Assembly (NCBI RefSeq): GCF_013184525.1
Contig: NZ_JAAOIZ010000005.1
Location: forward strand, 124,001 to 188,000
DNA from: Chryseobacterium sp. LAM-KRS1
GTDB taxonomy: Bacteria > Bacteroidota > Bacteroidia > Flavobacteriales > Weeksellaceae
Reading direction: 5' to 3'
Length of the DNA: 64,000 nt
Positions within the stretch are counted from its first letter, which is position 1; each line of letters opens with the position of its first letter. Shown piece by piece: positions 8,392-17,577 of this stretch. The translations under genes were made by a program, and so were the position numbers. Under the pieces are notes generated by a model that saw only the letters and a program-made list of their open reading frames with translations, searched no databases and was not told the DNA's origin.

Positions 8392-10200
8392 TTATTTTTC
8401 TATCTGTGGAATTATAATTTGTGAGATCATTACTTTACACTCTTCAAGTTGATGTTTCATATTTTCTTTTTCTTTATTAAAAAATGCGGTGGTACAGAAC
8501 AGATTTTCGTAGTAAGCAATGCCTTCCAGTAGATTTTTTCTGAAGATATTCCATTTCTTTGTTTGGGAAAGAGTAACCGTGTCAGTTACCGCTTTGATTT
8601 CCTTTTTCAGGTGTTCCACATACATTTTCAGCTCATTAATGAACATATTCGGGCGTTTATGGTCCGGAAGGATATTTCCGTTGCCATAGATGTGCTGAAC
8701 CATTTCAGTGAGAGAAACCTCTTTATCAAAATAAGCCAGATTAGGTCCCGGACAAATAACTACACCTTGATCCTCTCCTTTTATTTGAATCTCCTGTTCC
8801 ATATAGGCTGCATTCACAAGCCCCACACATAAGCAGGCTTTATTAGTTATCTCTTCTTTCCTGTTGTTAAACTCTTCTTCACTGAGGATTTCTTTTTCTT
8901 TCTCAAGCTCTTTTAATTTGATAGCTTGGTATTTCCGTGATGCCGTGCAGTTTCCTTTGGAGGAATATTCTTTGTTTAGTGCAAGCAGTTTTTTGGGACA
9001 GGAACTACCATACTTTCCGTGAGCCTCTTTTTGATGTTTAAGAAGTTCATTGGAGGTTCCCCGGACAGTATTAAAAGGAACTCCTAAAGGTGAAATCGTA
9101 CTGAGATAAAAATCATTTTCTTTAGATCGGGCCAGGAGATCGCGGGTTACTTTATCTACAGATGTCGCTTCAGGAACCAGTAAAAATGGAGAACCCCATC
9201 CTACACTGTCTGCATGATAATATTCAAGTAAAAAACCATGTTCTTCGGAAGTTCCTACTCCTCCCTGAACGGTAATTTTTACTTCCGGCGGTTGAGTAGC
9301 CGTATATCTGTCTTTTTGTTCTAAAGCTGCAATCATAAGAACATAAGCAGAATTTATGAGTTCATTCTTTTTCTGTTTGAATTCTTCCAAAATGGGACCT
9401 AATAATAAGCCCTCCGTTGCAAAAGCGTGACCACCACAGTTGAGCCCGGATTCAACTCTGTATTCTGAGACCCATAATCCCTTTTTTGCTAAAAAATTTC
9501 CCTGGATCATGGCGGAACGGAAATCACTTACCTTGAGGATGATCTTTTTTTTCAGATTTCCATTTTTGTCCGGAAAAAAATCATCAAATTCTTCGAGGTA
9601 GCTGTATAAACGTGGATTCATTCCTGCAGAAAGTACCACAGATGAAGAGAGTCTGCTATGAGCAAAGCCCCGTAACGATGCGTGGGCGTCATTATGCATT
9701 ACAGGAAGCTGTTCATTTTTCGCGAAATTATCCTTATCTACTTTTGTCATAATATTCACATCTATATTCCCGGGACTGAGATGAGCGTCAATAAATTTTC
9801 TGATACCGGAACCTACATAGTCTTTTTGATCTGCAAAATCCTGCAATCTGCTTTTAATAGAAGAAGTGTTCGGTAGCATGCCTATAAATTCTCTGAGTGT
9901 TTCTGCATTCTTGATAATCTCCTGCTTAAAGGATTCGAACTTTTTATTAACGATGTCATCTACCATATTAAGGTAGTCCGTTATTCTTCTAGCTCTGTAA
10001 TCTTCAGTTTTTGTAGAGATGAATGGATAATTGAGATTGAATTTTCCAGCGTAAAAATTCTTCATTTTTTCTATAATCTCGTCATCTATGATCGAAATAA
10101 CGGAGGAAATTCCATATTGTGCAACCCGTATCGGACTGTCAATAGTATAGGCTAGTCCCATCACCGGAATATGGAAACTGTGTAAGGGTTTATTTGTCAT
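8392..10200 (-). CDS. Large protein of unknown function with a flavin-barrel-like core
   Basis: A 602-residue protein with no signal peptide or membrane segment. I do not recognise it as a named family. Residues ~255-365 (SGLNCGGHAFATEGLLLGPIL, then VQGGVGTSEEHGFLLEYYHADSVGWGSPF) have the Gly-rich rhythm of nitronate monooxygenase / FMN-dependent TIM barrels, but spacing and ends differ. Further on, cysteines occur in a pattern (SSCPKK, GNCTAS, ACLCVG, ICPGPN) that could bind an Fe-S cluster or zinc. The N-terminal ~120 residues and the last ~100 are helical and charged. It is monocistronic and divergent from the SRPBCC gene across 238 bases. A cytosolic redox enzyme is a guess. Confidence 0.6.
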   Translation of the reverse strand: MTNKPLHSFHIPVMGLAYTIDSPIRVAQYGISSVISIIDDEIIEKMKNFYAGKFNLNYPFISTKTEDYRARRITDYLNMVDDIVNKKFESFKQEIIKNAETLREFIGMLPNTSSIKSRLQDFADQKDYVGSGIRKFIDAHLSPGNIDVNIMTKVDKDNFAKNEQLPVMHNDAHASLRGFAHSRLSSSVVLSAGMNPRLYSYLEEFDDFFPDKNGNLKKKIILKVSDFRSAMIQGNFLAKKGLWVSEYRVESGLNCGGHAFATEGLLLGPILEEFKQKKNELINSAYVLMIAALEQKDRYTATQPPEVKITVQGGVGTSEEHGFLLEYYHADSVGWGSPFLLVPEATSVDKVTRDLLARSKENDFYLSTISPLGVPFNTVRGTSNELLKHQKEAHGKYGSSCPKKLLALNKEYSSKGNCTASRKYQAIKLKELEKEKEILSEEEFNNRKEEITNKACLCVGLVNAAYMEQEIQIKGEDQGVVICPGPNLAYFDKEVSLTEMVQHIYGNGNILPDHKRPNMFINELKMYVEHLKKEIKAVTDTVTLSQTKKWNIFRKNLLEGIAYYENLFCTTAFFNKEKENMKHQLEECKVMISQIIIPQIEK

Positions 10201-10223
10201 TTTGTTTTGATAAAAATAGGACG

Positions 10224-10272
10224 GAAAGATAGCCTGAAATAGTGGGTTATTTTATACCCTTTTCTACTAAAG
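10224..10272 (-). promoter_or_regulatory. Possible promoter and TACCCTTTT box upstream of the 602-aa gene
   Basis: On the reverse strand TATCTTTC (10224-10231) is one base off the Bacteroidota -7 element and lies 24 bases before the start codon. The box TACCCTTTT (forward strand from 10255) would sit around -35 to -50. An inverted copy (AAAAGGGTA) lies at 10306-10314. Confidence 0.35.
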
Positions 10273-10438
10273 TATACGGATATGGTATATTACATTTTCC
10301 TTTATTAAAAGGGTAAACAGAGAATTTATTCATGTCGACCTTTTATTTATGAAAAAAAATAAAAAGAACACTTGTTTTTTAAAACTAATGACTTAACTTT
10401 TCCCTAAGGACTCAAACTTTTAAAATTGACGATACAAA

Positions 10439-10903
10439 ATGGTACATCAACTTCAACGTGAACAGCAGCTTTATTGTGATCTGGAAACAGCATGGAGATT
10501 TTTTTCTTCAGCCAATAATCTTTCAAAAATTACTCCAAAAGATATGAACTTTATTGTCCTGACCAAGCTGGAGAATGATGAAATTTATGAAGGGATGATA
10601 ATTGATTATTATGTTTCTCCATTGCTGGGGATTAAGATGAGCTGGCAAACTGAGATCATTCAGGTTTCTTTTCAAAAAAGTTTTACTGATTTTCAGAAAA
10701 AAGGACCTTATAAACTTTGGAATCACTTTCACGAATTCATTCCCAACGAAAAAGGTGTTTTAATGAGGGACACGATTAATTATGAGCTGCCAATGGGTGT
10801 TTTAGGAGAAGTAGCCCATGGGCTTTTTGTGAAAAAGAAAATTGAACATATTTTTAATTATCGTTATCAGATTCTGGAAAAAATGTTTAATGAGAAAAAG
10901 TAA
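10439..10903 (+). CDS. SRPBCC family ligand-binding protein
   Basis: A 154-residue protein of the SRPBCC (START/Bet v 1-like) fold, related to polyketide cyclase/dehydrase-like proteins. Typical features are REQQLYCDLETAWRFFSSANNLSKITP at the N-terminus, a central strand region ending FTDFQKKGPYKLWNHFHEFIP, and a long C-terminal helix (VKKKIEHIFNYRYQILEKMF). These proteins bind small hydrophobic ligands; no specific ligand can be named. It is cytosolic. A lipoprotein gene follows after 35 bp on the same strand. Confidence 0.85.
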   Translation: MVHQLQREQQLYCDLETAWRFFSSANNLSKITPKDMNFIVLTKLENDEIYEGMIIDYYVSPLLGIKMSWQTEIIQVSFQKSFTDFQKKGPYKLWNHFHEFIPNEKGVLMRDTINYELPMGVLGEVAHGLFVKKKIEHIFNYRYQILEKMFNEKK

Positions 10904-10938
10904 TCTGACTTTTAGTTCATGAATTTGTCATCAATACC

Positions 10939-11490
10939 ATGAGACATAGTTGTTTTATCCTGTTATTAAATGTATTGCTTATTTCTTCCTGTAAAAAGAA
11001 GGATGATGAATACCGTATTATAAAATATCAGCTGGAAAAAGTATTGGTTGATGATCAAAAGTACAGGGCGCCCGTATACAATCCACAAAAGCAAAATCCG
11101 ATAGATCGAAATAATTTGATGATCGTTACAAAAATTATTGATAGTCTGGGTTGGTTGGGAAAGGATAAGATTGGAAATGATGCTAATCTTGCTTTGTTCG
11201 TTACGATACAACACGCAGGGAAATTATCTGTAATGGAAAAATATCTTCCCATAATGAAGGAAGCCGTTAAAAGAGGAAATGCTGAAAGGTCTCAGCTGGC
11301 TTACCTTATCGACAGGGTTGAGATTTTAAATAACAGAAAACAGATATATGGAACCCAATATTCTATAGATGACAAGGGCAAGGTTTTTTTTAAAGATATT
11401 GCAGATTCAAGCCACGTAAACGCAAGGAGAAAATCCATGAATTTAGGAACTATTGATGAGTATATAAAGATGATTGATTCTGACCGGTAG
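10939..11490 (+). CDS. DUF6624-type lipoprotein
   Basis: A 183-residue protein with a lipoprotein signal peptide: hydrophobic residues 6-16, then the lipobox LISSC with Cys18. The mature part contains LAYLIDRVEILNNRKQIYGTQ and a late ARRKSMNLGTIDEYI block, which match my recollection of the DUF6624 family. The function of that family is unknown. It is probably co-transcribed with the SRPBCC gene (35-bp gap). Confidence 0.75.
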   Translation: MRHSCFILLLNVLLISSCKKKDDEYRIIKYQLEKVLVDDQKYRAPVYNPQKQNPIDRNNLMIVTKIIDSLGWLGKDKIGNDANLALFVTIQHAGKLSVMEKYLPIMKEAVKRGNAERSQLAYLIDRVEILNNRKQIYGTQYSIDDKGKVFFKDIADSSHVNARRKSMNLGTIDEYIKMIDSDR

Positions 11491-11538
11491 ACTATTTTGC
11501 TTGAAGCTTTTGTAAAAGGTATCAATTGAAAAAATAAA

Positions 11539-11565
11539 AACTGCCTCATTTTACAAGGCAGTTTC
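11539..11565 (-). terminator. Terminator of the RND efflux operon
   Basis: Stem ACTGCCT/AGGCAGT with an extended A/T stem is followed on the reverse strand by a T-rich run. It lies 25 bases after the stop of the outer-membrane factor gene, and could also stop forward transcription from the lipoprotein gene. Confidence 0.8.
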
Positions 11566-11589
11566 ACAAAAGTAATCGTATTTTGAGTA

Positions 11590-13005
11590 TCAATTAACCC
11601 CTCCTCCTAAAGACCGGTAAAGGTCTACTTCTGCATTTAGCTTTTCCAGGGTAATGTTTACATACTCAAGATCATTCTGGAGCTTGTTATTCTGTGCAGT
11701 GATTACCTCCAGATAAGTTGCCATACCACTTTTATATAATTTAAGCGCATCATTGATTCCTTTGTCCAGAATAGCAGTTCTCTGTTCCAGTAATGTGAGC
11801 CTTTCTGATGTTCCTTTAGATTTGGCCATTGCATCGGAAACCTCACTTACTGCTGTCATCATGGATTGCCGGAATGCTATCACCGCTTTTTCCTGTTCAA
11901 TAACAGCTGTTTCATATGCCGTTTTCAGCTGCCTTTTCTGTAACAAAGGCATTGCTAAGTTAGCAGCCAGGGTCTTGGTGATGGATCCCGGGAGATCAAA
12001 CCATGTATTAAACTTATTCGAGTTGATCCCAATTTGTGGAGTAAGGCTTATGCTCGGATACATGGCGGCCTTGGAAAGACCTGTTTTAGCATTCAGGCTG
12101 ATAACAGCCAGCTCTGCTGCTTTCAGGTCTGGACGTCTGCTTAAAAGCTGGGCAGGAACTCCTTCTGACAATGTATTTTCGGGGATCATATTTTTCATGG
12201 AGTTTCCCCTGTCGATTTTTCCAGGATATTCGCCACACAAAATACTTAAAGCATTTTCCTGTATTGAAATATTCTGCCTGGCCAAAGGGATCAGAAGTTC
12301 AGCTGTTTTCTTTTGGGCTTCAGATTGCTGAATTGCCAATGAATTGATCTGTCCTGCCGTATATTGCAGCTTCATTATTTTTAGGGTATTATCACTTAGC
12401 TCAATATTTTTTTCTGCTATTTTCAGCTGTTCATCAAGGCTGATCAGATTGTAGTAGGCCTGAGCTACCTGTACGATGATGCGTGTTTTAAGAGCATTCA
12501 TATTTTCTTTTTGAGCAAAATAATCAGCTGCAGCGGATTCTTTCTGCATTTTGGTCTTTCCCCATATATCCACTTCCCACGACAACCTTAGCGTTGCGCT
12601 GAAATCATCAATATACTTGGTTCCGGTAAACTGTTCATTAAGGGAACCATTCAGACTGTTTTTTGAAGCCCATGCCCTGTTGGCCCCTGCACTGAAGTCT
12701 ACAGTTGGCATAAGGTTGTTTTTGGCCTGCTTGTAGGCGAGATCAAGCTGCTCCATATTTTTAAGCGCGGTATGGATCTCATTATTCTTCAGGAGAGCCT
12801 TATCGATAAGGTTAATCAGCTGAGGATCCTTAAAAAATGTTTTCCAGGGAAGTATAACCGTATCTCCGGTTACTTTTGTGGACTCTTTATATGTTTGAGG
12901 GACATTAAGGTCCGGTCTCTTATATTCTTTTCCTACGGCGCAGGACAACAGGAGTATTGCTGCCAATCCCGATAAAAGGAAATTTTTTATATGAAATGTG
13001 TTCAT
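11590..13005 (-). CDS. RND efflux outer-membrane factor (OprM/NodT family)
   Basis: A 471-residue TolC-like channel of the lipoprotein type, with lipobox LLLSC and Cys22 followed by VGKEYKRPDLNVP, the classic OprM/NodT opening. Two OEP domains follow, with the internal duplication of coiled-coil pairs; SRRPDLKAAELAV marks the second repeat and VSDAMAK the late helix. It forms the outer-membrane exit duct of the tripartite pump encoded just upstream (2-bp gap to the permease gene). Confidence 0.93.
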   Translation of the reverse strand: MNTFHIKNFLLSGLAAILLLSCAVGKEYKRPDLNVPQTYKESTKVTGDTVILPWKTFFKDPQLINLIDKALLKNNEIHTALKNMEQLDLAYKQAKNNLMPTVDFSAGANRAWASKNSLNGSLNEQFTGTKYIDDFSATLRLSWEVDIWGKTKMQKESAAADYFAQKENMNALKTRIIVQVAQAYYNLISLDEQLKIAEKNIELSDNTLKIMKLQYTAGQINSLAIQQSEAQKKTAELLIPLARQNISIQENALSILCGEYPGKIDRGNSMKNMIPENTLSEGVPAQLLSRRPDLKAAELAVISLNAKTGLSKAAMYPSISLTPQIGINSNKFNTWFDLPGSITKTLAANLAMPLLQKRQLKTAYETAVIEQEKAVIAFRQSMMTAVSEVSDAMAKSKGTSERLTLLEQRTAILDKGINDALKLYKSGMATYLEVITAQNNKLQNDLEYVNITLEKLNAEVDLYRSLGGGVN

Positions 13006-13007
13006 TT

Positions 13008-16000
13008 TTATTGATTTAGTGATGAAACATTAGAAACATTAGGATTCTTTGCCGAAATCTTTTCATCGATATATTGAAAGAACATATATAATACTGGAAT
13101 CACAAATACTCCCAGAACAACCCCGCTCAGCATTCCCATTGCCGCACTCACGCTGATGGATTTATTTCCTGAAGCCATTCCTCCGGAGGATAACATCAAA
13201 GGAATCATTCCCACAATAAATGCCAGTGAAGTCATAATAATAGGACGTAATCTGGACTTCGCCCCTTCAAGAGCCGACTCGAGAAGAGACATTCCTGATT
13301 TTCTCCGCTGGACAGCGAATTCAACGATCAGAATGGCATTTTTGGCTAAAAGTCCTATCAGCATGATCAAGCCAACCTGTACATAAATATTGTTGTCGAA
13401 TCCTATTGCTTTTATTCCAAGGAACGCTCCAACAATTCCTGTAGGAATGGAAAGCATTACAGCTAATGGAAGTATATAACTTTCGTATTGGGCAGCAAGG
13501 AGGAGATAAACAAACAATAGACAGAGACCGAAGATTGCAATAGTCTGATTTCCTGATGACTTTTCCTCTAAGCTCAATCCGGTCCATTCGTAACTATAAT
13601 CAGATGGAAGTTTATCCAGTGTTTTTTCCAGGGATGTCATTAATGCCCCGTTACTTACTCCCGGTTTTGGGGTCACGTTGATGTTCAACGAATTGTAAAG
13701 GTTATATCGTCCAACAGATTCAGGACCATATACTTTCTTTAAAGTGATCAAGGTGTTAGCCGGAACCATTTCACCTTTGTTGTTTTTCACGAAGATATCA
13801 TTAAAGGCTTCCGCATCCATTCTGAAAACTCCATCCGCTTTAATATTTACCCGGTAGAATTTCCCGAATCTTGAAAAGTTTTGAGACTGGTCTCCTGAAA
13901 AATAAGTCTGTATACTTCCTAAAAGATTGGAAATGCTTACGCCCAGCTGTTTGGCTTTGTCTTCATCCACTTCCAGCTCCATTTGCGGATAATCTGCCCG
14001 GAACATGGTGTAGGCAAAAGCTACGTTGGGATTTTGCATCAGCTGTCCGATCAGCTCATCAGCTTTAGCCTTTAAAATCTGTGGGTCACGTCCCATGCGG
14101 TCCTGAAGTACAATTTCTGCATCGTTGGTCATACCATATCCTTCCACCGGAGGCATTCTGAATGTCATGACACTTCCCTCTTTGATGCCTGAAAACTTCT
14201 CGTTAACAATGGCCATGATTTCATCAATATCCTGGGTTTCTCCTCTTTCTTTTTTAGGCTTCAATTTTACAAATCCCATAGCATAGGCCGGCCCTGAGCT
14301 GTTACTCAATAAATTGTAACCTGTGATAGATGTATTTTCCTGAATAGCATCCAGTTTTTTCAGCATGGCATTCATTTTATCAGATACTTCTGTTGTTTTC
14401 GTTAATCCTGTCCCTGGCGGCATACTTAAGGTATACATAAACAGTCCGTCGTCTTCCATAGGCACAAAACTTTTGGACGTAGAAGTCATCAGCCATGCGG
14501 CTCCCCCGATAATCCCTATGATCAGACCTCCGGCAATCCATTTTCTGTTGATCAGAAAGCGTACGCCTTTTACATATCTGCCCGTTAAATTATTAAAGCT
14601 GGCATTGAAAGCGGTAGCGAATCTTTTTCGAAACCCTTTCTTCTTACCATTTTCCTCATGGGAATGGTTATTTTTAAGAAAAACGGCACATAATGCAGGT
14701 GTTAATGTTAATGCATTCACTGCCGAAATAATAATTGCAATAGCCAGCGTATAGGCAAACTGTTTATAAAATAATCCTGCTGAACCCGACATGAATCCGA
14801 TCGGAATAAATACGGCAGACATAACCAGGGTAATTGAAATAACAGCTCCGGTAATTTCATTCATGGCTTTGTGTGTTGCTTCCTTACCGGTAAGGCTGGC
14901 TCCTTCCATATTACTGTGTACCGCTTCTACGACAACGATTGCATCATCAACGACAATACCGATGGCCAGAACCAATGCAAAAAGTGTCAGTACATTAATC
15001 GTGAACCCTAGTACAAGAAGGAAAAAGAAGGTTCCGACAATCGCTACGGGAACCGCAATAGCAGGAATAATGGTAGACCTGAAGTCCTGTAAGAAAATAA
15101 ACACAACAATAAACACTAGAATAAACGCTTCTATCAACGTAGATTTTACCTGTCCCGTTGCTTCGTCCAATCTTTCTTTGGTACTGATCACTTTAGAGTA
15201 TTTAATTCCGGGAGGAAAAGATTTGGAGAGCTGTTCAATGGATTTGTTGATTCCAATTTCAATTTCGTTGGCATTGGATCCCGTAGTCTGCATGATAGCA
15301 ACAGTTACTGCATTTTTACCATTTGAAAGATTATCCCCGCTGTAAGAAATTGATCCGAATTCTACTCTTGCTACGTCTTTGAGGCGGATCAGTTTGGTTC
15401 CGTCATTTTTAACAACGATGTTTTCAAATTGTTCAGGTTTGTTTTTCTTTCCTTTGTACCGGATAACATATTCAAGGGAAGCATTGGATTCTTCACCCAG
15501 TTTACCGGGAGCAGATTCCAGACTGTGATCAGCTACAGCATTGGAAATATCAGCAGGTTCCAGTCCGTAAGATGACATTTTCTGCGGATTCAGCCAGATT
15601 CTCATTGAATAATCTTTAGCTCCGAAAACCTGAGCCTGCCCTACACCTTTTACCCTTTTTACCTGTGGAATAAGATTGATGTTGGCATAATTCTGTAAAA
15701 AGGTTTCATCATACTTTTTATTATCATCAGTATAAATGTTAAACAGCATGATCATACTGTTTTGCTGCTTGGAGGTGGTTAATCCCATTCTCACAACTTC
15801 CTGAGGTAAAATAGGGGTTGCCTGCTGCACTCTGTTCTGTACATTTACGGCAGCCTGATCGGGATTAACTCCTTGTTTGAATATAATTGAAATGGAAAAA
15901 GTTCCGTCATTACTGGCATTCGACTTAATATATTGCATGTCTTCCACTCCATTGATCTGCTCTTCTAAAGGCGTTACTACGGAGCGGATAACGGTTTCAC

Positions 16001-16160
16001 TATTTCCTCCCGGATAAGATCCGGAAACCATAATGGTAGGCGGCGAAATATCCGGAAACCGGGTTACCGCAAGTTTGCTGAGGCCTATGATTCCCAATAT
16101 GACAATAATAAGGGAAATTACAGTGGCCAATACCGGTCGGTCTATGATTTTTTTTAGCAT
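13008..16160 (-). CDS. RND multidrug efflux permease (AcrB/HAE1 family)
   Basis: A 1050-residue inner-membrane proton/drug antiporter. The N-terminus MLKKIIDRPVLATVISLIIVILGIIGL is the first helix, and VTRFPDISPPTIMVSGSYPGG is the standard periplasmic entry. The adjacent acidic pair in GIVVDDAIVVVEAV corresponds to the proton-relay Asp residues of AcrB helix 4. Two large periplasmic loops and 12 predicted helices fit the family length. It is the middle gene of an operon, 40 bp after the adaptor and 2 bp before the outer-membrane factor. Substrates are not predictable; hydrophobic drugs or bile-salt-like compounds are typical. Confidence 0.95.
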   Translation of the reverse strand: MLKKIIDRPVLATVISLIIVILGIIGLSKLAVTRFPDISPPTIMVSGSYPGGNSETVIRSVVTPLEEQINGVEDMQYIKSNASNDGTFSISIIFKQGVNPDQAAVNVQNRVQQATPILPQEVVRMGLTTSKQQNSMIMLFNIYTDDNKKYDETFLQNYANINLIPQVKRVKGVGQAQVFGAKDYSMRIWLNPQKMSSYGLEPADISNAVADHSLESAPGKLGEESNASLEYVIRYKGKKNKPEQFENIVVKNDGTKLIRLKDVARVEFGSISYSGDNLSNGKNAVTVAIMQTTGSNANEIEIGINKSIEQLSKSFPPGIKYSKVISTKERLDEATGQVKSTLIEAFILVFIVVFIFLQDFRSTIIPAIAVPVAIVGTFFFLLVLGFTINVLTLFALVLAIGIVVDDAIVVVEAVHSNMEGASLTGKEATHKAMNEITGAVISITLVMSAVFIPIGFMSGSAGLFYKQFAYTLAIAIIISAVNALTLTPALCAVFLKNNHSHEENGKKKGFRKRFATAFNASFNNLTGRYVKGVRFLINRKWIAGGLIIGIIGGAAWLMTSTSKSFVPMEDDGLFMYTLSMPPGTGLTKTTEVSDKMNAMLKKLDAIQENTSITGYNLLSNSSGPAYAMGFVKLKPKKERGETQDIDEIMAIVNEKFSGIKEGSVMTFRMPPVEGYGMTNDAEIVLQDRMGRDPQILKAKADELIGQLMQNPNVAFAYTMFRADYPQMELEVDEDKAKQLGVSISNLLGSIQTYFSGDQSQNFSRFGKFYRVNIKADGVFRMDAEAFNDIFVKNNKGEMVPANTLITLKKVYGPESVGRYNLYNSLNINVTPKPGVSNGALMTSLEKTLDKLPSDYSYEWTGLSLEEKSSGNQTIAIFGLCLLFVYLLLAAQYESYILPLAVMLSIPTGIVGAFLGIKAIGFDNNIYVQVGLIMLIGLLAKNAILIVEFAVQRRKSGMSLLESALEGAKSRLRPIIMTSLAFIVGMIPLMLSSGGMASGNKSISVSAAMGMLSGVVLGVFVIPVLYMFFQYIDEKISAKNPNVSNVSSLNQ

Positions 16161-16200
16161 GTCTTAATTTCTTTGGATGAGTACATTGTGTTTTTAGAAT

Positions 16201-17322
16201 CTATTTTGAAGGGATGATTTTAGGGAGTACTGATGCTCCTTCGTTAAGGGCATCAATCCTGTTGATGGCTATTTTATCTCCCGGCTGCACTCCTGATGAA
16301 ACGAAATAATCAGAGATGGTTCCTCCTGAGATTTCAATTGGAGTCATAACAACTTTGTTCTGAGCATTCAGTCTGTAAACAAAAAATCTGTCCTGAATAT
16401 CCTTTACAGCTGTTTTAGGTAATTTAATGACATCATCCACATACTGATGAATCTTTACCCGCGCTGTACCTCCTGCACGAAGAAGTTGATCAGGATTTTG
16501 AAATATTGCTTTCAGCTGCATACTTCCTGTCATCCGGTCAAAATTTCCACTGGCATTTTCCAGCTTTCCTTTATATGGATAGGTAGAACCATCCGGAAGG
16601 ATCAGTTCAACGTTTCCGGTTTGATCTTCGGAGGCCATTCTGGCTTTGGTATAGCGAAGGAAATCGGCTTCGTTCATTGCAAAATAAACATTCACTGTAT
16701 GGATATCGGAAAGTGTGGTAAGCGGAGTGGCATCAGAAGGGGTAATCAGATTTCCGGTTCTGTTGACGATCCTGCCAATATATCCCGATACAGGAGCTTT
16801 TATATACGCAAATCCGGCATTGATCTTTGAAGAGCCTAATGCAGATTTAGCCTGTGCGACCTGAGCTGTTGCTGCTGCATAGCTTGCCTGAGCTGTTTTC
16901 AGCTGCATATCGGAAACCACATTTCCTTCCACCAATGGTTTTAGTTTTTCTACTTCAAGTCTGGCACTCGCCTGGTTGGCCAATGCTATTTTTAATGCAG
17001 CATCACTATTATTTACCTGTTCATTATAGACTGAAGGATTGATCCTGAAAAGCGTCTGCCCTTTTTGTACATATTGCCCTTCTTTTACGTATACCGTTTC
17101 CAGATAGCCTGTGACCTGGGCTTTGATATCCACATTATCCTGTCCTTCGATACTTCCAGGATATCCGGAAGAAATATCAGCATTTCCTGATTTCAGCTGT
17201 ATAAAATCGGTAGGAAGTGCAGACATTTGCTCACCTGTTTCCTGGCTTTTTCCGGAGTTGCAGGACTGGAGAAAAACAGCTGCTGTCAATAGCAGTACGA
17301 AATAACCTTTTTTACAATTCAT
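16201..17322 (-). CDS. RND efflux periplasmic adaptor (AcrA/MexA family)
   Basis: A 373-residue membrane-fusion protein with lipobox LQSC (Cys21). It shows the biotinyl-lipoyl half motifs GYLETVYVKEGQYVQKGQTLFRI and AFIYIKAPVSGYIGRI flanking a helical hairpin rich in Ala and Gln. A beta-barrel and membrane-proximal domain follow. It would bridge the AcrB-like permease and the OprM-like channel encoded downstream. It is the first gene of the three-gene operon, 255 bp after the LytTR regulator gene. Confidence 0.94.
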   Translation of the reverse strand: MNCKKGYFVLLLTAAVFLQSCNSGKSQETGEQMSALPTDFIQLKSGNADISSGYPGSIEGQDNVDIKAQVTGYLETVYVKEGQYVQKGQTLFRINPSVYNEQVNNSDAALKIALANQASARLEVEKLKPLVEGNVVSDMQLKTAQASYAAATAQVAQAKSALGSSKINAGFAYIKAPVSGYIGRIVNRTGNLITPSDATPLTTLSDIHTVNVYFAMNEADFLRYTKARMASEDQTGNVELILPDGSTYPYKGKLENASGNFDRMTGSMQLKAIFQNPDQLLRAGGTARVKIHQYVDDVIKLPKTAVKDIQDRFFVYRLNAQNKVVMTPIEISGGTISDYFVSSGVQPGDKIAINRIDALNEGASVLPKIIPSK

Positions 17323-17535
17323 AATATACGATTTACTATTTGTTGACTACAAAATAATCGCAAAAAAAGGGCATTGATAGGGAGAATTTCAGTGAAACGT
17401 AATTATTCGGGGATGAAGCGTTTAATAGCTGAAATGAAAAGAAAAGGGTATAAAACGAGATTTTTCCTATTACTGAAATGATAAAGAGTATTACCCCGAA
17501 CAAATGTTTGGGATGAAGAATTTTAAATTGTATGA

Positions 17536-17566
17536 TAAAAAAAAGATTTCCACTATCGTAGAAATC
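17536..17566 (-). terminator. Terminator of the LytS/LytTR pair
   Basis: A 9-bp stem (GATTTCTAC pairing with GTGGAAATC, one G-U) with loop GATA is followed on the reverse strand by T9. It separates the two-component genes from the efflux operon, which therefore needs its own promoter in 17323-17535. Confidence 0.88.
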
Positions 17567-17577
17567 ATATAGGTGAT

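Noticed and set aside
11753..12331. 192-residue forward ORF inside the OprM-like gene
   Set aside because: It is an antisense shadow; the reverse frame has clear OEP-family features.
14791..15345. 184-residue forward ORF inside the AcrB-like gene
   Set aside because: It is a low-complexity Ile/Thr/Ala-rich antisense shadow of the permease helices.
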